Shown: positions 35,197 through 44,309 of the stretch, piece by piece
How the letters are laid out: each line of letters opens with the position of its first letter
Numbering within the stretch: position 1 is the stretch's first letter
From: Streptomyces sp. ISL-98
GTDB lineage: Bacteria > Actinomycetota > Actinomycetes > Streptomycetales > Streptomycetaceae
Reading direction: 5' to 3'
DNA: 64,000 nucleotides
Assembly: GCF_018614055.1 (NCBI RefSeq)
Contig: NZ_JAGGPB010000074.1
Location: 28,849-92,848, forward strand
Made by a program: the position numbers and the translations under genes
The notes under the pieces: model-generated
Database searches by the model: none
Told to the model about the DNA's origin: nothing
The model's input: the letters and a program-made list of their open reading frames with translations, nothing else

Positions 35197-36153
35197 ATGG
35201 CTGGATCTGGAGCATCCCCTCTCGCCCGCGCCGAGCAGTTCATCTGGCTGACGGCCCGCGTGCTGGAACAGCGGCGGTTCGCGTTCCACTTCCTGGACGG
35301 CGACGCCGGCGCAGTGGAAGCGGCGCTGGCTGCCTATCAGGGCGCGGACGGCGGCTACGGTCACGCACTCGAACCCGATCTGCGCGGGCCGGTCAGTCAG
35401 CCGCTGCACACTGTGCACGCGATGCGCGTCCTCGACTCCATCGGCCGCTGCGAGGGCCTGCGGGTGGAGCGGATGTGCCGCTACCTTTCGGACGTCTCGA
35501 CAAAGGACGGGGCACTGCCCATCGTGCACCCCTCCCAGCGCGGCCGGCCGACGGCGCCCTTCCTCCCGGTCGTCGACGACCCTCCCAGCGAACTTCTGGC
35601 GACAGGACCCGTGGTGGGGCTGCTGCACCGCAACGAGGTGTGGCATGCCTGGCTCTTCAGGGCCACGGACTTCTGCTGGGCAGCAGTGGACGCCATGGAG
35701 AAGTCTCATCCGTACGAAGTCCAGGCGGCGGTCGCCTTCCTGGACGGAGTGCCTGACCGGGCGCGGGCGGAGGCCGCGGCGGACCGGCTGGGACGGCTGG
35801 TGCGGCAGCAGCGCCTCGCGGTGCTGGATCCGGCGCGGGACGGGGACCTGTCGGTCGCGCCGGGGTACGGGCCGGGGTGCGCGCCGGGCAGGCACCACCT
35901 TCCGCACGACTACGTCCGTACGCCTCACTCGCTGGCCCGCCGCTGGTTCACGGACGAGGAGATGGACCGCTCGCTCGACTTCCTCGCGGCCGAGCAGCAG
36001 GAGGACGGAGGCTGGCCGATCGTCCCCCATGGAGTCCGGCGGGGGAGGCACCCCCAGCGGGAGTGGGCGCCGGGAACCGCACTGGAGTCGCGCCCCATCG
36101 CGACGCTCGACGCGCTGCTGACGCTGCGGGCTCACGGGCGCCCTATCGGCTGA
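35197..36153 (+). CDS. Terpene cyclase/prenyltransferase-fold protein, unknown function
   Basis: 318-residue alpha-helical repeat protein of the type annotated as prenyltransferase or squalene-cyclase-like in streptomycetes. The QW-like repeats are visible: ALAAYQGADGGYGHALEPDL near residue 50 and FLAAEQQEDGGWPI near residue 265. The DxDD motif of cyclases is not seen, so enzyme activity is unproven. An insertion after GGWPI (about residues 270-284) carries a GGGGGAGGCACCCCC hairpin in the DNA and looks like an in-frame repeat. ATG at 35197. It has its own 79-bp upstream gap, divergent from DUF3046. Confidence 0.72.
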   Translation: MAGSGASPLARAEQFIWLTARVLEQRRFAFHFLDGDAGAVEAALAAYQGADGGYGHALEPDLRGPVSQPLHTVHAMRVLDSIGRCEGLRVERMCRYLSDVSTKDGALPIVHPSQRGRPTAPFLPVVDDPPSELLATGPVVGLLHRNEVWHAWLFRATDFCWAAVDAMEKSHPYEVQAAVAFLDGVPDRARAEAAADRLGRLVRQQRLAVLDPARDGDLSVAPGYGPGCAPGRHHLPHDYVRTPHSLARRWFTDEEMDRSLDFLAAEQQEDGGWPIVPHGVRRGRHPQREWAPGTALESRPIATLDALLTLRAHGRPIG

Positions 36154-36181
36154 TCCATCGGCCCCCTTCGGCTGCCGAGCG

Positions 36182-36490
36182 TCAGCCGCCGATCGCCCGT
36201 ACCCCCGCAGTGACGATCACGGCCGCCCCTACGACGACCAGGAAAGGGGCGCGCAGGACAAGGGCGAGGGCCGCCGCCGCGAGCCCTGCGCCTCTGGCGT
36301 CCAGCACCAGCTCCTGGCCGGTGCTGAAGGTCTGCTGGGCAGTGAGCGCGGCCAGCAGGGCGACGGGCAGGAGGGCGGCGAGCCGCTTCACGAGCGGTCG
36401 CTCCACTGCCCCGACGGGTACCAGCAGACCGAGCAGCTTGACGAGGTAACACCCGACGGCGGTCGCGCCGATCGCGATCCAGACGCTCAT
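36182..36490 (-). CDS. azlD: AzlD branched-chain amino acid exporter subunit
   Basis: 102-residue protein with about four membrane helices (SVWIAIGATAVGCYLVKLLG, LLPVALLAALTAQQT, GAGLAAAALALVLRAPFLVV). AzlD is the small partner of AzlC; together they export branched-chain amino acids or analogues. ATG at 36490 overlaps the azlC stop (ATGA) and has GGAGGAGG upstream. Confidence 0.9.
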   Translation of the reverse strand: MSVWIAIGATAVGCYLVKLLGLLVPVGAVERPLVKRLAALLPVALLAALTAQQTFSTGQELVLDARGAGLAAAALALVLRAPFLVVVGAAVIVTAGVRAIGG

Positions 36491-37299
36491 CGTGCCTCCT
36501 CCGTGACGGTGTTGCGTGCCCTGCGGCCCTGGACGTACAGAACGGCCGGAGCGGCGAGTGCAGCGACCAGCACCGGCACTCCGGCAGGCAGGACCGGCAG
36601 CAGCCCGAGGGCCAGGACGACCGCGAGGCCCCCGACAGCCCGCTCCATGGTGGTACGGAGCATGGGCGCGAGGAGGGCGAGGAAGACGGCGGGACTGGCG
36701 GCGTCCAGCCCCCACGCGTCGGTGTCACCGATCGCCTCCGCACCCAGGCCCCCGAGCAGTGTGGTGAGGTTCCACAGCACGTACAGGGACAGTCCGGTGA
36801 CGGTGAAGCCGAGCCGGGCGCTACGGCGGGTGGGCTGCGCGAGGGTCACGGCAGTGGTCTCGTCGATCACCCAGTGCGCGGCGAAGGGGCGTACAAAGCG
36901 CGGGAGGGCAAGGAGCTGGGACAGGCGCAGGCCGTAGAAGGCATTGCGTACGCCGAGGAAGAAGGCGCCGGCTGCCGCGGTGAGGGGATTGCCGCCCGCG
37001 GCGAGGGCGCCGACCAGGGCGAACTGGGAGGCTCCGGTGAAGACGAGGAGGCTGAGCGCGCACGTCTGGAGGACAGTGAGGCCCGCGCCCGCGGAGGTCA
37101 CACCGAAGGCGAAGCCGGAGAGTCCGACGGCGACGCCCACGCCCAGTGCGTCGCGTACGACGGCACTGTCCGGCTTGGCTTCGGGTTCGTGTTCGGGTTC
37201 TGCACGTATCCCTGCGGACGTGGATGCGGATGCTGTCTTTTCTGGCACGGCCCGGACACTACGGCCGGCCTTCGTCGCCGGTCTTGTACGTTCTTGCAC
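36487..37299 (-). CDS. azlC: AzlC branched-chain amino acid exporter subunit
   Basis: 270-residue protein with the AzlC fold (GVAVGLSGFAFGVTSAGAGL, then FTGASQFALVGALAAGG, FVRPFAAHWVIDETTAV). The first 45 residues are charged and disordered; GTG at 37299 overlaps the AraC gene by 41 bp, but a GTG at about 37250 would also work and would avoid most of the overlap. It forms an operon with the AraC regulator upstream and azlD downstream, a common arrangement for efflux genes under a local regulator. Confidence 0.88.
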   Translation of the reverse strand: MQERTRPATKAGRSVRAVPEKTASASTSAGIRAEPEHEPEAKPDSAVVRDALGVGVAVGLSGFAFGVTSAGAGLTVLQTCALSLLVFTGASQFALVGALAAGGNPLTAAAGAFFLGVRNAFYGLRLSQLLALPRFVRPFAAHWVIDETTAVTLAQPTRRSARLGFTVTGLSLYVLWNLTTLLGGLGAEAIGDTDAWGLDAASPAVFLALLAPMLRTTMERAVGGLAVVLALGLLPVLPAGVPVLVAALAAPAVLYVQGRRARNTVTEEAR

Positions 37300-38131
37300 G
37301 CTCCCGCTGGTAGGCGCCCGGAGGCACCCCGACGATCCGGGTGAAGTGCCGGTTCAGGTGCGGCTGGTCGGTGAAGCCGACAGCGGCGGCGGCCTCGGCG
37401 GGCGCGGTCCCCGCCTCCAGGAGCCGACGGGCGGTGCGCACGCGCGCATTGGTGAGCCAGGTGTGCGGGGGCATGCCGTACGCCGCCTTGAAGGCGCGCA
37501 GCAGCGAGAAGGGGCCCGTGCCGAGCTCCTGGGCCAGCTGATCCAGGGACGGCGGCTCTGCCATGCGCTCCTGGAGGAGATTCTTGGCGAGGGCCGCTGT
37601 GCGCGCTCCGGTGGCGACCGGCGTACGGGCGGGCAGTGACTGGCCGTATCGGCGCAGAAGCCGGGCCACGGCGATACGCAGCAGACTGTCGGCGGCGAGG
37701 GCGTTGCCTTCCTCGGCCGCCTGGTGCACCGCGCGGATGAGCTGCGCGGTGTCCGGGTCTTCGACGATGGTCTCGGCGAAACCTGCCGTACCGCGCAGCG
37801 TGGTCATGTCCTCGGCGATGCCTGCGATGACGTGCGCCGACGGGTACAGCGTGGCGTACGACCAGCCTTCGGGAACCCCGGCGCGGGCGGAGTGCGGCAC
37901 CTCCGGGTTGATCATGACTACGGTGCCGGGACGGGCCTGGATCGTGCCCTGCGGCATGATCACGTCCTCGATTCCCCGGAAGACCGCACCCAGGACGAAG
38001 CCCTCATGGCTGTGGCGCGAGAAGGAATGGCTCACGTAGCGGGCCCGCAGCAGGTCGAGGCCGGGCACGCCCGGGTACTGCCAGTGCCGCGCCCACTCGT
38101 CCTTCCCGTCTGCCGCCGCCGAGTCAGCCAT
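37259..38131 (-). CDS. AraC-family regulator with cupin sensor
   Basis: 290-residue regulator: N-terminal cupin-like domain (SFSRHSHEGFVLGAVFRG, VVMINPEVPHSARAG) and C-terminal pair of HTH motifs (SLDQLAQELGTGPFSLLRAF, ending with AAAVGFTDQPHLNRHFTRIV). ATG at 38131 is favoured over the longer frame to 38188. As first gene of the azlC-azlD operon it probably controls the exporter in response to an amino acid or amino-acid-like ligand. Confidence 0.88.
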   Translation of the reverse strand: MADSAAADGKDEWARHWQYPGVPGLDLLRARYVSHSFSRHSHEGFVLGAVFRGIEDVIMPQGTIQARPGTVVMINPEVPHSARAGVPEGWSYATLYPSAHVIAGIAEDMTTLRGTAGFAETIVEDPDTAQLIRAVHQAAEEGNALAADSLLRIAVARLLRRYGQSLPARTPVATGARTAALAKNLLQERMAEPPSLDQLAQELGTGPFSLLRAFKAAYGMPPHTWLTNARVRTARRLLEAGTAPAEAAAAVGFTDQPHLNRHFTRIVGVPPGAYQRERARTYKTGDEGRP

Positions 38132-38221
38132 GGAGCCATTCTGCTCCCGCCCGCGCACCGCTGACCTGCGCGTCCATGTCCTGGACACCCGTTGTCAGTG
38201 GTCGGGTGCACGATGGGGGGC

Positions 38222-41200
38222 ATGGCCAGGACAGCGCTCGACTCGTTCTCCCCCGCGACCCGCAGCTGGTTCACGGTGGCCTTCAGCGCGCCCACCGCGG
38301 CGCAGGAAGGCGCGTGGCACGCGATTTCCGAGGGCTCCGACGTCCTGGTCGTCGCCCCGACCGGTTCCGGCAAGACGCTGGCCGCCTTCCTCGCCGCCCT
38401 CGACGATCTGGCGTCCACGCCCCCGCCCGCCGACGCCAAGCGGCGCTGCCGCGTGCTGTACGTATCGCCACTCAAGGCCCTCGCGGTCGACGTCGAGCGC
38501 AACCTCCGCAGCCCGCTCACCGGCATCCGCCAGGAGGCCGTACGGCTCGGGATGCCGGAGCCCGAAGTGCGCGTCGGTATCCGCTCGGGCGACACCCCGG
38601 CCGCCGAGCGGCGGTCCATGGCGACCAAGCCGCCGGACATTCTCATCACCACGCCCGAGTCGCTGTTCCTGATGCTCACATCCGCGGCGCGCGACGCCCT
38701 CGCCGGCATCGAGACGGTCATCCTCGACGAGGTGCACGCCGTCGCGGGGACCAAGCGAGGGGCGCATCTCGCCGTGTCCCTGGAACGGCTGGACGAGCTG
38801 CTGCCACGGCCCGCCCGCCGGATCGGTCTGTCGGCGACGGTCCGGCCGGTGGACGAGGTGGCCCGTTTCCTCTCCCCGAAGCGCAAGGTGTCGATCGTCC
38901 AGCCACCGTCGGGCAAGGAATTCGACCTGTCGGTGGTCGTCCCCGTGCAGGATCTGGGCGAGCTGGGCGGCGCCCCAGCCAAAGGGGACGACGCGGGCGA
39001 CACCCCGTCGATCTGGCCTCATGTCGAGGAGCGCATCGCCGACCTCGTCCAGGCCCACCGCTCGACGATCGTCTTCGCCAACTCCCGCCGTCTCGCGGAG
39101 CGCCTGTGCAACCGGCTCAATGAGATCGCGTACGAGCGTGCCACCGGTGAGCCCCTGCCCGAAGCGCACTCCCCTGCCTCGGTCATGGCCGAGTCGGGCG
39201 CCGCCAAGGGTGCGCCACCACTGCTGGCACGTGCCCACCACGGGTCGGTCTCCAAGGAGCAGCGCGCCCTCGTCGAGGAGGACCTCAAGGCGGGCCGGCT
39301 GCCGGCCGTCGTCGCCACTTCCAGCCTTGAACTGGGCATCGACATGGGTGCGGTGGACCTCGTCGTCCAGGTCGAGTCACCGCCCTCCGTCGCATCCGGC
39401 CTCCAGCGCGTCGGCCGCGCCGGGCACCAGGTCGGCGCAGTCTCCACGGGCGTGGTCTTCCCCAAGTACCGGGGCGACCTTGTGCAGTCGGCGGTCGTTA
39501 CGGAGCGCATGCGCAGCGGCTCCATCGAGGCCCTGCGCGTCCCCGCCAACCCTCTCGACGTACTGGCGCAGCAGCTCGTCGCCATGGTCGCCATGGACAC
39601 CTGGCAGATGGACGACCTCCTTACGGTCGTCCGCCGAGCGGCGCCCTTCGCCTCGCTCCCCGAGTCCGCCTTCACTGCAGTGCTCGACATGCTCGCCGGC
39701 CGCTACCCGTCCGACGCCTTCGCGGAGCTCCGCCCGCGTGTGGTGTGGGACCGCATCGCCGGTACGGTCACGGGCCGCCCGGGCGCACAGCGCCTCGCCG
39801 TGACCTCCGGGGGCACCATTCCCGACCGCGGGCTCTTCGGCGTCTTCCTGGCAGGGGCCGACCCGAAGAAAGGCGGCGGCCGCGTCGGCGAGCTCGACGA
39901 GGAAATGGTCTACGAATCGCGTGTCGGCGATGTCTTCACCCTCGGCACCACCTCGTGGCGCATCGAGGACATCACCCGCGACCGCGTGCTGGTCTCCCCC
40001 GCCCCTGGGGTGCCGGGACGGCTCCCGTTCTGGAAGGGCGACCAGCTGGGCCGCCCCCTCGAACTGGGTCGCGCGCTCGGCGCGTTCCTCCGCGAGGTCG
40101 GCTCGCTCACGGCCGACGACGCGCGGCTGCGCCTGTTCGCCGCCGGGCTCGACGCCTGGGCCGCCGACAATGTCCTTGCATACCTCGACGAGCAGCGCCG
40201 GGCCGCCGGTCACATCCCGGACGACCGCACCATCGTCGTGGAGCGTTTCCGCGACGAGCTCGGCGACTGGCGCGTCGTCATCCACTCCCCCTTCGGCGCG
40301 CAGGTGCATGCCCCTTGGGCGCTGGCCCTCGGCACCCGCCTGGCCGAGCGGTACGGCATGGACGCCCAGGTCATGCACGCCGACGACGGCATCGTGCTGC
40401 GCCTGCCCGACGCGGACCTCATGGGCTTCGACCTGCTCGACGAAGAACCGTCCAGGCAGGGCACGGAATTCGACAGTGAGCAGGCTCCGCTCGGCGCTGC
40501 GGATGTCGCTTTCGACAAGGGCGAGATCAGCCAGATCGTCACTGACCAGGTAGGCGGTTCCGCCCTCTTCGCCGCCCGCTTCCGTGAGTGCGCCGCCCGG
40601 GCCCTGCTGCTGCCCCGCCGCAGCCCCGGCAAGCGCACGCCCCTGTGGCAGCAGCGCCAGCGTGCCTCGCAACTTCTCCAGGTGGCGTCCGAGTTCGGCT
40701 CGTTCCCCATCGTTCTTGAAGCCGTCCGGGAATGCCTGCAGGACGTCTTCGACGTACCGGGCCTGACCGAGCTCATGGGCGACATCGAATCCCGTCGCGT
40801 CCGCCTCGTCGAGGTCACCACCACCGAACCCTCGCCCTTCGCCCGGTCCCTTCTCTTCGGTTACGTCGCCCAGTTCCTGTACGAGGGCGACTCGCCCCTC
40901 GCCGAGCGGCGAGCCGCCGCACTGTCGCTGGACTCCCGGCTCCTCGCCGAGCTGCTCGGCCAGGCCGAGCTGCGCGAGCTGCTCGACGCCGATGTCCTGA
41001 CCGAGCTGGAGCAGGAACTCCAGTGGCTCACCGAAGACCGCCGTATCAAGGACATTGAGGGCATGGCCGACGCCCTGCGCGTCCTGGGCCCGCTCACAGA
41101 CGCCGAGTTGACGGCCCGCGGCGGCGAGTCCGAGTGGGCGCAGTCCCTGTCCTCCGCGCGCCGGGCGATCCGTGTCCGCATCGCGGGGGCGGACCACTGG

Positions 41201-42856
41201 GCGGCCATCGAGGACGCGGGCCGTCTGCGCGACGCCCTGGGCACCGCACTGCCCGTCGGCGTACCGGAAGCGTTCACCGAGCCGGTCAAGGACCCGCTCG
41301 GCGATCTCCTGGCCCGTTTCGCCCGGACCCACGGCCCCTTCACGACCGCCACCGCCGCCGCGCGCTTCGGTCTCGGCGCGGCGGTCACCGACGGCGCGCT
41401 GCATCGACTTGCCGCGAACAGCCGTGTCGTTCAGGGCGAGTTCCACCCCGCCGGTATCGGTCAGGAGTGGTGCGACGCGACGGTGCTGCGCCGCCTCCGG
41501 CGCCGCTCCCTCGCCGCCCTGCGCCATGAGCTGGAGCCGGTGCCGCCCGCCGCGCTCGCCACGTTCCTCCCCCAGTGGCAGCACCTCGGCAGCAACCGGC
41601 TGCGCGGCATCGACGGGCTGGCGCGCGCCATCGAGCAGCTGCAGGGTGCTGCCGTCCCCGCCTCCGCGCTCGAAAAGCTGGTCCTCCCGTCTCGCATCGT
41701 CGGTTACACGCCCGCCATGCTCGACGAGCTCACCACCACGGGCGAGGTCCTGTGGGCGGGATCGGGCGCTCTCCCCGGCAAGGACGGCTGGATCTCCCTC
41801 TACCTCGCCGACGCGGCGCCCTTGCTTCTCCCCCAGCCGCACCCTCTCGAACTGACCGCCCTCCACGAATCCGTCCTCACCACCCTCTCCGGGGGATACG
41901 GACTCTTCTTCCGCCAGATCGCCGACACGGTCCGCGCCACCACCCACCCCGACTGCACAGACGCCCAACTGGCCGATGTCATATGGGACCTGGCGTGGTC
42001 GGGGCGGCTCACCAACGACACGCTCGCGCCACTGCGGTCCCTCCTCGGTTCCGGTCGTACCGCGGGCTCCACCGCGCACCGGGCGAAGCGCGCGGTGCCA
42101 CGCGGGCGTTACGGGACGCTCACCGCGGCCGCCCGCACCGCTTCCCGCACCGGCCCGCCCACCGTCTCCGGCCGCTGGTCGCTGCTCCCCGCCCACGAAC
42201 CGGACCCGACGCACCGCGCCCATGCCCTCGCCCGCACATTGCTGGACCGGCACGGCGTCGTCACGCGAGGCGCGGTCGCCGCCGAAGGTGTCGAGGGCGG
42301 CTTCTCGGCGACGTACCGCATCCTGGCGGCGTTCGAGGACAGCGGACAGGCTCGGCGTGGTTACGTCGTGGAGGGCCTCGGCGCCGCCCAGTTCGCGATG
42401 GACGGCGCGGTCGACCGGCTGCGCGCGGCCGCCACCGCACGTGAGCGCGCGGATGCGGAGTTCCCGAACCGCGCGGTAATCCTCGCTGCGGCGGACCCGG
42501 CCAATGCATACGGCGCTGCCCTGCCCTGGCCCGAGCCCCCAGCCGAAGCGGGCCACAAGCCCGGCCGCAAGGCGGGAGCCCTGGTCGTCCTGGTGGACGG
42601 CGAACTGACCATGTACATGGAGCGCGGCGGCAAAACGCTGCTGGCCTGGCCCACCGACCCGAACGACCCGTCGTCCGCGGACCCCCGCATGACCGCAGCG
42701 GCCGAAGCCCTGGCCACGGCGGCTCGTGAAGGCGCCCTGGGCACCATCACGGTGGAACGCACCAACGGCACCCCGGCCCTGACGTCCCCCCTGGGCCAAA
42801 CCCTGGAATCAGCCGGCTTCCACGCCACCCCCCGAGGCCTCCGCCTCCGCCCGTAA
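38222..42856 (+). CDS. lhr: Lhr-type ATP-dependent DNA helicase
   Basis: 1544-residue superfamily 2 helicase (Lhr, large helicase-related), a 3'-5' DNA translocase used in DNA repair. Core motifs: Walker A APTGSGKTLAAFL near residue 46, DEVH box VILDEVHAVAGTKRG near 168, SATV, and helicase C motifs STIVFANSRR, HHGSVSKEQR, ATSSLELGIDMG and QRVGRAGHQ. The Lhr core WH/beta-barrel follows, then a long C-terminal domain rich in winged-helix repeats. ATG at 38222 sits right after GGGGGG; 38213 is an alternative. It is followed by nei2 after a 625-bp spacer, as in mycobacteria where lhr and nei2 are adjacent. Confidence 0.95.
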   Translation: MARTALDSFSPATRSWFTVAFSAPTAAQEGAWHAISEGSDVLVVAPTGSGKTLAAFLAALDDLASTPPPADAKRRCRVLYVSPLKALAVDVERNLRSPLTGIRQEAVRLGMPEPEVRVGIRSGDTPAAERRSMATKPPDILITTPESLFLMLTSAARDALAGIETVILDEVHAVAGTKRGAHLAVSLERLDELLPRPARRIGLSATVRPVDEVARFLSPKRKVSIVQPPSGKEFDLSVVVPVQDLGELGGAPAKGDDAGDTPSIWPHVEERIADLVQAHRSTIVFANSRRLAERLCNRLNEIAYERATGEPLPEAHSPASVMAESGAAKGAPPLLARAHHGSVSKEQRALVEEDLKAGRLPAVVATSSLELGIDMGAVDLVVQVESPPSVASGLQRVGRAGHQVGAVSTGVVFPKYRGDLVQSAVVTERMRSGSIEALRVPANPLDVLAQQLVAMVAMDTWQMDDLLTVVRRAAPFASLPESAFTAVLDMLAGRYPSDAFAELRPRVVWDRIAGTVTGRPGAQRLAVTSGGTIPDRGLFGVFLAGADPKKGGGRVGELDEEMVYESRVGDVFTLGTTSWRIEDITRDRVLVSPAPGVPGRLPFWKGDQLGRPLELGRALGAFLREVGSLTADDARLRLFAAGLDAWAADNVLAYLDEQRRAAGHIPDDRTIVVERFRDELGDWRVVIHSPFGAQVHAPWALALGTRLAERYGMDAQVMHADDGIVLRLPDADLMGFDLLDEEPSRQGTEFDSEQAPLGAADVAFDKGEISQIVTDQVGGSALFAARFRECAARALLLPRRSPGKRTPLWQQRQRASQLLQVASEFGSFPIVLEAVRECLQDVFDVPGLTELMGDIESRRVRLVEVTTTEPSPFARSLLFGYVAQFLYEGDSPLAERRAAALSLDSRLLAELLGQAELRELLDADVLTELEQELQWLTEDRRIKDIEGMADALRVLGPLTDAELTARGGESEWAQSLSSARRAIRVRIAGADHWAAIEDAGRLRDALGTALPVGVPEAFTEPVKDPLGDLLARFARTHGPFTTATAAARFGLGAAVTDGALHRLAANSRVVQGEFHPAGIGQEWCDATVLRRLRRRSLAALRHELEPVPPAALATFLPQWQHLGSNRLRGIDGLARAIEQLQGAAVPASALEKLVLPSRIVGYTPAMLDELTTTGEVLWAGSGALPGKDGWISLYLADAAPLLLPQPHPLELTALHESVLTTLSGGYGLFFRQIADTVRATTHPDCTDAQLADVIWDLAWSGRLTNDTLAPLRSLLGSGRTAGSTAHRAKRAVPRGRYGTLTAAARTASRTGPPTVSGRWSLLPAHEPDPTHRAHALARTLLDRHGVVTRGAVAAEGVEGGFSATYRILAAFEDSGQARRGYVVEGLGAAQFAMDGAVDRLRAAATARERADAEFPNRAVILAAADPANAYGAALPWPEPPAEAGHKPGRKAGALVVLVDGELTMYMERGGKTLLAWPTDPNDPSSADPRMTAAAEALATAAREGALGTITVERTNGTPALTSPLGQTLESAGFHATPRGLRLRP

Positions 42857-43481
42857 CCCTCCGGCCCGCCACACACTCCCCAGCCAGCGACCGCCACTGC
42901 CAGAAGGTGATCCGGCGCCCCACCCCGCCCCGGCTCTGGAAAGGCCCGCCCCGACCGGGGCGAGAGCACAAGCCCGCCCTGACCAAGGCCGAAGGCCAAA
43001 GCTGCCTCCGGCCAGAGCCGGGACGAGCGCCCACCCCGCCCGACCCGGAACCGTGCAGCGCGCCCTGCCCCGGGTCCAGAGCCGGTGCCAACCCCCCTGC
43101 TCGGCCTCCGGCCCACCCGAGAACCTCTCAGGGCCTCCGCCGACCTGGCGAGCGCTTCCAGTGGCCGCCTGAGCCACCCCAGCCCCCGCACGCTCCCGGC
43201 ACCCGCGAACGCCCACCGAGACCTTCCCTTGGCCCTGGGCCCGCCACCCCACCCCGCGACCCCACCCGCCACCACAGAAGCGCCTCCTGGCGCCCGCGAA
43301 CCACGAACACCCCCTGGGGCTCTGGGCCCGCCACCCCGTCCCCACCAGAGAGCACCTCCGCGGCCAGGACGGCCCCAAGAACACCTCCCGAGACCCGAGG
43401 ACGCCCCACCGAGCCCGTCCCCCAGGCACCCGGAAGCCCGCGCCCGAGGGGTCTGACGTCCCAGGGCGTCATCATGGAGCC
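42857..43481. other. C-rich noncoding spacer between lhr and nei2
   Basis: 625 bp with no credible gene on either strand: ORFs here are proline/arginine or glycine/arginine-rich artefacts. The plus strand is strongly enriched for C over G and contains short motifs repeated twice (for example GGGCCCGCCACCCC near 43230 and 43326). A small GC hairpin at 42947-42962 (CGCCCC-GACC-GGGGCG) could terminate lhr. Just before nei2, TGACG-N8-CGTCA (about 43454-43471) is an imperfectly spaced dyad that may be regulatory. Confidence 0.55.
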
Positions 43482-44273
43482 ATGCCCGAAGGAGACTCCG
43501 TCTGGCAGGCCGCCCACCGCCTGCACACCGCCCTTGCCGGACACCGCCTCACCCGCTCCGACCTGCGCGTCCCCCGATTCGCCACCGCCGATCTGACCGG
43601 CCGCACCGTCCTGGACGTCACCCCTCGCGGCAAGCACCTCCTCGCCCGTATCGAAGGCGGCCTCACCCTCCACAGCCACCTCCGCATGGACGGCGCCTGG
43701 AAGGTCTACGCCGCCGGAGAGTCGTGGCGCGGCGGCCCCGCCCACCAGATCCGCGCCATCCTCGGCACCGCCGACCACACTGCCGTCGGCTACCGCCTCC
43801 CCGTGCTGGAACTCATCCGCACCCAGGAAGAAGCAGAGGCCGTCGGCCACCTCGGCCCCGACCTCCTCGGCCCCGACTGGAACGCCGACGAAGCCCTCCG
43901 GCGCCTCCTGGCCGACCCCGCCCGCCCCCTCGGCGAAGCCCTCCTCGACCAGCGCAACCTCGCCGGCATCGGCAATGTGTACAAGTCGGAGCTCTGCTTC
44001 TTCGCCCGCGCCACCCCCTGGCTCCCCATCGGCGAACTCCCCGCCCCCGACCGCCTCGTCGCCGCCGCCAAGCGCCTCCTGGAGGCCAACCGCGACCGCC
44101 CCCGCCGCCGCACCACCCTCCGCGCCCTCACCCCACCCCTGTACGTGTACGGCCGCGAAGGCCGCCCCTGCCTGCGCTGCGGCGCCCCGATCCGCGTCGC
44201 CGACCAGGGCGACGGCACCCGCGCCCGCCCCACCTACTGGTGCCCGCGCTGCCAGTTGGGCCCCACACCATAG
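43482..44273 (+). CDS. nei2: Endonuclease VIII-type DNA glycosylase Nei2
   Basis: 263-residue Fpg/Nei family bifunctional glycosylase/AP lyase that removes oxidised pyrimidines. The N-terminal catalytic Pro2-Glu3 are present in MPEGDSVWQ, the helix-two-turn-helix region contains LLDQRNLAGIGNVYKSE, and the C-terminal zinc finger is CLRCGAPIRV ... YWCPRCQ. MPEGD (not MPELP) points to Nei rather than MutM. Position beside lhr matches the mycobacterial lhr-nei2 pair, supporting a joint repair role. Confidence 0.92.
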   Translation: MPEGDSVWQAAHRLHTALAGHRLTRSDLRVPRFATADLTGRTVLDVTPRGKHLLARIEGGLTLHSHLRMDGAWKVYAAGESWRGGPAHQIRAILGTADHTAVGYRLPVLELIRTQEEAEAVGHLGPDLLGPDWNADEALRRLLADPARPLGEALLDQRNLAGIGNVYKSELCFFARATPWLPIGELPAPDRLVAAAKRLLEANRDRPRRRTTLRALTPPLYVYGREGRPCLRCGAPIRVADQGDGTRARPTYWCPRCQLGPTP

Positions 44274-44309
44274 TTGACGCACCGTCAGGTCCAGTCGTAC
44301 CGTCCCCCC

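Noticed and set aside
39377..42799. 1140-codon open frame on the minus strand opposite lhr
   Set aside because: The plus strand encodes an unmistakable Lhr helicase; long antisense frames are expected at this GC content and the translation shows no domain.
42361..43275. 304-codon Gly/Arg-rich minus-strand frame across the lhr 3' end
   Set aside because: Low complexity, overlaps lhr coding sequence, no start context.
42907..43596. 229-codon Pro/Arg-rich plus-strand frame between lhr and nei2
   Set aside because: Composition is that of C-rich noncoding DNA and it runs into nei2 in a different frame.
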